Assembly (NCBI GenBank): GCA_005788065.1
Contig: SXZD01000016.1
Span: 1-15,898, forward strand
DNA: 15,898 bases
Source: Burkholderiales bacterium
GTDB lineage: Bacteria; Pseudomonadota; Gammaproteobacteria; Burkholderiales; Burkholderiaceae_B
Direction of reading: 5' to 3'
Below, one piece after another: positions 11,736 through 15,898 of this stretch. The notes under the pieces are model-generated. The model was not told where the DNA came from and did no database searches. It saw only the letters and a list, made by a program, of their open reading frames with translations. How positions within the stretch are numbered: the first letter of the stretch is position 1; every line of letters begins with the position of its first letter. The position numbers were made by a program, and so were the translations under genes.

Positions 11736-14066
11736 ATGAACACAGAAACGACGTCCCCACAGGTGTCACAGTTCATTTTCAATCTGGTAACCGTCCCGGC
11801 GCCATTGCGGCTGACGGTCGCCTTTCTGATTGCGCTGTTTACCATCGGCATTTTGAGCCTGCAGACGGAGCACCTATCCTTCAATCGAACCACTGCAATC
11901 GATTATTCATTGCCGGCGGGCGGCGGTGCAGTCAAGCAGCGTTTTGCATCCGACATCCTTGAGCGCAAGAGCCCGCATACGTTTCGCCTGCGCATCCGCA
12001 ATGAAAATTCATTTGCTGAAACCATACACCTCTACACCAATCTGGTCACCGCCCTGCACGAAGCCAGCGCCACCGACTTGGCGGGCAACCGCATTCCCGC
12101 CCGGTTCGAAAAAACCTGTCTCGACTGGTTCATGCCGGACGAATCGGCTGTGGCCGTGGAGGTACCGGCTAAAGGTACGGTGATCGTGGAGCTTCGCACC
12201 TCCAGCGAGCTGCGCGGCCGCCTGCGGCTTACCTTGGTGAACGAAACCGCTTTTCAGCGCATGCAGATGAGCACAGGCCTGACCGTGGGTCTGCTGCTGC
12301 TCATCACCGTGCTGTCCGTCATCTTTGCACTGGAAAGCTGGACCCTGATGGGGCAGCGCACCGGCATTTTTCTGGTGACCACCACCGTGATCAACAGCGT
12401 GTTGCTGCTGCTGTTCCTCACAGACGACCAGCTGGCAGGCACGCTGTCGATCGGCGCCATGCTGCCCTACCTGTTTGTGCTGCTGGAATACAGCTCGTCT
12501 GCGCTGGCGCTCATGCTGGTGCCCGCATCAACGCCACAGAAATTCGTACGCACCGGGGCCATTGCCATCATCGCCCTGCCACTGGCATTTCTGGTGCTGG
12601 CCCTGCTGCTGCCCGACCGCATCAAAAGCCTGGCATTGACCTTCATCCTGACTGCCAGCCTCTACCGACTGCTGGGCATGCTGCGGCAGACCATGGTGTC
12701 GCCGGAAGGTCGCGTGCTTCTGGTCAGCGAACTGTTCTCACTGGTGCAGTTTGTGACACTGGCCCTGTTCCTCTATGGCGTGACCGACATGGGCCCGCTG
12801 GTGAGTGCAATGCTGGCCACCGCTGTGATGCGCATCATGACCGTCAAACTGGCCCACAACCAGCGGTTGGTGCGCCGCCTTCACACCCAGAACATGCAGG
12901 ACGCTCTACAGACACTGCGCATCCGGCGCGGCGGCGAACAAAAGCTCATGGACACCCGCGAGAGTCTCTCCGGGTTTCTTCATGACATACGCCAACCACT
13001 GAGTGCCATCAACTTCACAGCGCAGGCGCAGATACGTCTGGCGCAGATGGCTCAGCGCGATGACTCGCTGTGGCAGCGCATACTGAGCTCACAGAAAAGC
13101 GTGGACGAAATCCTCAACAGCCTGATTGGCCGCATCCGCTCCAACCTCAAGCAGCAGGCCAGTTTCGGCATTCAGGAAATCACCCTGCGCGCACTGATCG
13201 AACCCATCGTGGGGGAGTACCGCGAGCAGATCGGTGAACGCAAACTGCAAATCCATTTTGTCGCCGGCGACAGCAAGGTATTGACTGATGTGGTGGCCGT
13301 GCGGCGCATCGTGCGCAATGCGGTCGACAATGCTTTCAAGCACTGCAAGAGCGGCAAGATACTGGTGGGTTGCCGGCAGAGCGAGGGTCATGTGCGTGTG
13401 TTGGTGTATGACACCGGCCCAGGTTTTGAAAACTATGCAAAAACCATTTCATCCACCGGCACCCACACGGGCAACAAGGTGATGTTCGATCTGGTGCGCT
13501 CCATCGGCGGCACCGTCAATACGCAGTCCATGCGCTACCGCTACGGGCAGTACACCACGGGGGCGCGCTTCGAACTGCGCTTCCCCAAGGTGACGCAGGA
13601 CATGGCCGGCATGCTGGAACGCAGCCAGAGCGAGACAGCCAAACTGCAGGCCTACCGCTTTGAAGGCGTGGTCATCGACCCCATCCCCGACGAAAAAACG
13701 CAGCAGTTGTGCGAACGGCTCAACTCGGATCTGTGCCCCACCCAGATGTACACACAGCAGGTGACGGTTTTCGAATTGATAGACCGCGGCGTATTTCCGG
13801 TTTTCATCGTGATGGTGCTGCGCAAGTCGATGTTCGGCATCGAACATCCGCTGCGCAACGGCTTGCGCTACCACGGCGCCAACAACATTCCGGCTGTGTA
13901 CATCAACGTGACGGACGAGGCGTTGACGCAACCGGACTGGGATAACGAAGTCGTGGTCACCAAAGCCTTCAACGACCCGGACTTTGTGCTGCGCACGTTG
14001 CGAATACAGACGGGTCTGAGCCGAGAATTGCTGGAATCGGATACGTCGCCTGCACAGGGAAAATAA
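11736..14066 (+). CDS. Seven-TM sensor histidine kinase with C-terminal pseudo-receiver
   Basis: This 776-aa inner-membrane sensor kinase has a first TM at about 24-45 and an extracytoplasmic beta-rich domain at about 50-175. About seven more hydrophobic helices follow (about 178-375; first STGLTVGLLLLITVLSVIFA), a 7TMR-DISM-like layout. A short linker helix leads to HisKA with H416 in FLHDIRQPL. The HATPase has N-box N528/N532 (RNAVDNAFKH) and G1 D559 in DTGPGF. The G2 region (TGTHTGNKVMFDLV) is degenerate against the usual GxGLGL. From about 640 a receiver-like fold follows: VVIDPIPDEK (first acidic strand), FIVMVL (third strand) and VVVTKAFND (K743). The Asp expected in the third strand is Met/Val, so it should not accept phosphate. 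ATG 11736 is used rather than upstream TTG 11724; the Shine-Dalgarno is weak. No cognate regulator is adjacent. Confidence 0.88.
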   Translation: MNTETTSPQVSQFIFNLVTVPAPLRLTVAFLIALFTIGILSLQTEHLSFNRTTAIDYSLPAGGGAVKQRFASDILERKSPHTFRLRIRNENSFAETIHLYTNLVTALHEASATDLAGNRIPARFEKTCLDWFMPDESAVAVEVPAKGTVIVELRTSSELRGRLRLTLVNETAFQRMQMSTGLTVGLLLLITVLSVIFALESWTLMGQRTGIFLVTTTVINSVLLLLFLTDDQLAGTLSIGAMLPYLFVLLEYSSSALALMLVPASTPQKFVRTGAIAIIALPLAFLVLALLLPDRIKSLALTFILTASLYRLLGMLRQTMVSPEGRVLLVSELFSLVQFVTLALFLYGVTDMGPLVSAMLATAVMRIMTVKLAHNQRLVRRLHTQNMQDALQTLRIRRGGEQKLMDTRESLSGFLHDIRQPLSAINFTAQAQIRLAQMAQRDDSLWQRILSSQKSVDEILNSLIGRIRSNLKQQASFGIQEITLRALIEPIVGEYREQIGERKLQIHFVAGDSKVLTDVVAVRRIVRNAVDNAFKHCKSGKILVGCRQSEGHVRVLVYDTGPGFENYAKTISSTGTHTGNKVMFDLVRSIGGTVNTQSMRYRYGQYTTGARFELRFPKVTQDMAGMLERSQSETAKLQAYRFEGVVIDPIPDEKTQQLCERLNSDLCPTQMYTQQVTVFELIDRGVFPVFIVMVLRKSMFGIEHPLRNGLRYHGANNIPAVYINVTDEALTQPDWDNEVVVTKAFNDPDFVLRTLRIQTGLSRELLESDTSPAQGK

Positions 14067-14138
14067 ACACCGGGGGGCTCAGGCGCGGGTACGCCGCCCG
14101 GAACACCGATGTCGATACGCTCAAGAACCGGAGGCTGA

Positions 14139-14807
14139 TCAAGCTGATCCTGCAACCACGCGGTCATAGATAGGCTGAAGGGCAGCCAGCACCCGCGCCA
14201 ACAGGTCGCCCTGCCCCTCTGTCAGGCACCGCTGCAGGACCTCGGTCAGCACCTCATTGTCCTCGCGCCCCTGCCACTGCTTGATGTACCGGCCTTCTTT
14301 GTAACCATTGTGCTGACGGAAGCGGTTGAGCGCATTCTTGCCGATATAGCGGGTAAAGAGGCCTTCCAGGGTCAAACCGAAGGCATCTGCCAACTCCCAG
14401 AACTCCACCAGCACCGACGCCCCGTCGCCGCCGGCAAAAGCAGCACTGCGCATGGCCAGCCGATCGATGCAGCGGCGCCTTTCTTCGTCGGTCCACTCGC
14501 GCGTGGGTGAACTCCCGGCAAACTCGAGCAGGCGGCTGACATCCTTGGCTATCTGGTCGGCATCGGCCAGCGTCAATTCATGCGACATTACAAAGTGCCA
14601 AATATCCACGACCTCCAGCAGGCACTGCTCGGCGTCGGGCTTGGTAGCCTTCCACCACTTGTAACCAAAATGATCCATCAGTTCACCGCACTCCACCCAG
14701 ACGGCGCGCGCCCACTGATACCCCGCCTGCTTCCACTGCGGGTTGACCACCTGATTGAATCCATCCTGAAGACGCAGCATTTCCGCTACCATCTGTTGTC
14801 CGTTCAT
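14139..14807 (-). CDS. All-alpha dUTPase-type NTP pyrophosphatase
   Basis: This 222-aa cytoplasmic protein resembles the dimeric, all-alpha dUTP diphosphatases (dUTPase_2 in the MazG-like superfamily). These hydrolyse dUTP, and often dUDP, to dUMP using magnesium and keep uracil out of DNA. The metal-binding pattern is complete: ExxE at 39-42 (ECGE) and ExxD at 65-68 (EVVD), 22 residues apart. The typical HFGYKWWK lies at 46-53 and DIWHF at 68-72. A substrate-proximal segment YIGKNALNRFRQHNGYKEG occurs at about 169-187. ATG 14807 is chosen because homologous-looking sequence starts there; the longer reading to 15044 runs antisense through the transporter. It is divergent from the EamA gene with a 60-bp gap. 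A related all-alpha substrate such as dCTP cannot be excluded. Confidence 0.85.
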   Translation of the reverse strand: MNGQQMVAEMLRLQDGFNQVVNPQWKQAGYQWARAVWVECGELMDHFGYKWWKATKPDAEQCLLEVVDIWHFVMSHELTLADADQIAKDVSRLLEFAGSSPTREWTDEERRRCIDRLAMRSAAFAGGDGASVLVEFWELADAFGLTLEGLFTRYIGKNALNRFRQHNGYKEGRYIKQWQGREDNEVLTEVLQRCLTEGQGDLLARVLAALQPIYDRVVAGSA

Positions 14808-14831
14808 TTTGCCGTCCACTGATTGCCTTGA

Positions 14832-14845
14832 TGGGTATGAACCCA
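14832..14845. promoter_or_regulatory. Short dyad TGGGT-ATGA-ACCCA between divergent genes
   Basis: A perfect 5-bp inverted repeat with a 4-base loop sits in the middle of the 60-bp gap between the dUTPase-type gene and the transporter. Placement fits a shared operator, but the dyad is short enough to be chance and no confident -35/-10 pair accompanies it. Confidence 0.2.
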
Positions 14846-14867
14846 AAACCCCGGAAGACCTGAGAAC

Positions 14868-15767
14868 ATGACCGCATCGCTGGCCCTGCTGCTCAATGCC
14901 TGTGTCTGGGGACTGTCCTGGATACCGTTTCGCGCGCTTGCGCAACAGGACGTCCACCCCCTGTGGTCGACTGCGATCATCTACTCCGCATCGACAGCCG
15001 TGATGATATACCTGTGCAGGCGTGATGTGCGGACACTGCGCCAACGTCCCCTGCTGCTGGGTCTGGCACTGGCTGCCGGTCTGACCAATGCCAGTTTCAA
15101 CACGGCGGTGGCCACCGGCGACGTGGTTCGGATCATCTTGCTCTTTTACCTAATGCCGGTATGGGCCATCATGCTGGCGCGCCTGATGCTCGGTGAGCAC
15201 CTGACGTTGCGAAGTCTTGCCAAGGTGGGGCTGGGTCTTTCAGGAGCAGGCATTGTCGTGGGTGCCGACGCCTTGCAATCCAGTATGGGCGGCCCCGCGG
15301 CACAGGCTCCGGCAGCACAACTGCAGATCGCCGACCTTCTGGCGCTCGCCGGCGGGTTCCTCTTCGCGTTGAACAATGTTCTGCTGCGCAAGCTTCACCC
15401 CCTGCCCGGCCGATTCGGTACGCTGGCCATGGTCAGCGGCGGATGCGTCATGGGGCTGGTTACCGCCACCGCCTGGACGCTGTATGCCGGCAAGCCTTGG
15501 CCCGCGTTGGGTCAGACGGGCCCGTGGCCGACACTGCTGCTGTGGTCGCTGCTGTTCATGGCAGCCAATGCCTGCCTGCAATATGGCGCATCACGGCTGC
15601 CTGCAGCAGTCACGTCGGTACTGATGCTCAGCGAGATCCTGTTCGGGTCGGTTTCGGCCTGGTGGTTGGGGCAGGCGGAGATCGGGGGCAAAGAGTTGGT
15701 GGGGGGAGGCTTGATCGCGATTGCCGCACTTCTGCCAATCAGCGAACGCAAGAACGACGCCGCATGA
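14868..15767 (+). CDS. EamA/DMT-superfamily membrane transporter
   Basis: This 299-aa inner-membrane protein has about ten hydrophobic helices in two EamA halves (about 2-133 and 152-293), the standard size and duplication of the drug/metabolite transporter superfamily. Markers are LLNACVWGLSWIPFRAL in helix 1, LLFYLMPVWAIMLARLMLGEHLT closing the first half, LALAGGFLFALNNVLLRKL opening the second, and SVLMLSEILFGSVSAWWLGQ near the end. A Gln/Ala/Pro-rich cytoplasmic loop (about 140-152) joins the halves. Known relatives export amino acids or metabolites; the substrate cannot be predicted from sequence alone. The ribosome site is weak (GAGAA before the ATG). The stop is followed by about 96 bp before the cold-shock gene, which appears to have its own promoter. 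Confidence 0.92.
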   Translation: MTASLALLLNACVWGLSWIPFRALAQQDVHPLWSTAIIYSASTAVMIYLCRRDVRTLRQRPLLLGLALAAGLTNASFNTAVATGDVVRIILLFYLMPVWAIMLARLMLGEHLTLRSLAKVGLGLSGAGIVVGADALQSSMGGPAAQAPAAQLQIADLLALAGGFLFALNNVLLRKLHPLPGRFGTLAMVSGGCVMGLVTATAWTLYAGKPWPALGQTGPWPTLLLWSLLFMAANACLQYGASRLPAAVTSVLMLSEILFGSVSAWWLGQAEIGGKELVGGGLIAIAALLPISERKNDAA

Positions 15768-15779
15768 GCGTCACCCGGC

Positions 15780-15807
15780 TTTTCACATTCCAAAATGCTG
15801 CTATAGT
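15780..15807 (+). promoter_or_regulatory. Candidate sigma-70 promoter of the cold-shock gene
   Basis: TTTTCA (15780-15785) and TATAGT (15802-15807) are separated by 16 bp, matching four of six and five of six consensus bases. Initiation near 15814 would give a leader of about 50 nt beginning with a small hairpin, GCCTG-ATCAG-CAGGC (15814-15828). An A-rich stretch and the Shine-Dalgarno AAAGGAAG follow. Confidence 0.45.
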
Positions 15808-15863
15808 TCGGTCGCCTGATCAGCAGGCCAAGAAAACAGCTATTTCAATAAAGGAAGCATTAA

Positions 15864-15898
15864 ATGAGCACACAGACCGGTACCGTCAAATGGTTCAA
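15864..15898 (+). CDS. Cold-shock protein (CspA family), N-terminus only
   Basis: Only 11 codons and two bases are present, reading MSTQTGTVKWF and then the start of an Asn codon. G-T-V-K-W-F-N is the invariant opening of CspA-family single-strand nucleic-acid-binding proteins, normally about 67-70 aa with RNP1 and RNP2 motifs beyond the window edge. AAGGAAG lies 6-13 bp before the ATG. The family acts as RNA chaperone and antiterminator; which paralogue this is cannot be told. Confidence 0.85.
   Translation, partial: MSTQTGTVKWF

Noticed and set aside
13868..14167. 99-aa minus-strand frame that would overlap the end of the dUTPase-type gene
   Set aside because: Most of it is antisense to the kinase C-terminus. 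Its first residues look protein-like, but no ribosome site or family match supports it.
15756..15772. Hairpin GACGC-CGCATGA-GCGTC at the transporter stop, with TTTT a few bases later
   Set aside because: The stem is only 5 bp and the T-run is displaced by 7 bases, which is not enough to call a terminator.
1..15898. CRISPR arrays, insertion sequences, tRNA or rRNA genes, defence islands
   Set aside because: Nothing of this kind was found reading both strands. Gene composition is uniform and housekeeping in style, with no sign of a mobile or defence system.

Overview
The window (15,898 bp, roughly 55-60% GC by eye) reads as ordinary chromosomal DNA of a Gram-negative bacterium. It most resembles a betaproteobacterium of the Burkholderiales type. 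That placement rests on gene content and protein style (cheY/STAS/cheA/cheW order, short receptor, YqaA-like VTT protein, C-terminally anchored subtilase) and is an inference, not a phylogenetic result. I see no rRNA, tRNA, CRISPR array, transposase, phage gene or attachment site.

Region 1 (3-5665) is a chemosensory locus. A left-truncated cheR points left. Divergent from it runs a tight operon: short two-TM chemoreceptor, cheY, a STAS-domain protein, cheA and cheW. At the mcp-cheY, cheY-STAS and cheA-cheW junctions the Shine-Dalgarno sits on or beside the upstream stop codon, and STAS-cheA is separated by 14 bp. This gives receptor, adaptor, kinase, response regulator and receptor methyltransferase. 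No CheB, CheD or CheZ is visible, but cheR is cut by the window edge, so more che genes may lie further left. The receptor has no periplasmic sensor. Its C-terminus carries a CheZ-like DxxxQ helix, a flexible linker and an acidic/aromatic terminal peptide, so it may act as both signal input and CheY-P sink. This is the most interesting observation in the window.

Region 2 (5675-7567) holds a YqaA/DedA-type (VTT) membrane protein just 9 bp after cheW. Convergent with it is a 418-aa protein of unknown function with a histone-H1-like Lys/Ala/Pro tail.

Region 3 (7789-11566) holds a secreted S8 subtilase with propeptide, PKD-like domain and GlyGly-CTERM-like tail. Convergent with it is a minus-strand group: a membrane-anchored Sel1-repeat protein, a short-chain dehydrogenase and a 56-aa single-TM microprotein with a near-perfect Shine-Dalgarno.

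Region 4 (11736-14066) is a single large membrane histidine kinase. It has an extracytoplasmic domain, about seven TM helices, HisKA and HATPase domains, and a C-terminal receiver-like domain that lacks the phospho-acceptor Asp. Its leader contains 11-bp imperfect direct repeats.

Region 5 (14139-15898) holds an all-alpha (dimeric) dUTPase-type NTP pyrophosphatase, a divergent EamA/DMT transporter, and the first codons of a cold-shock protein with a plausible promoter. No stretch over about 300 bp lacks a gene. The longest gap, between cheR and the receptor (639-908), holds only candidate promoter elements.
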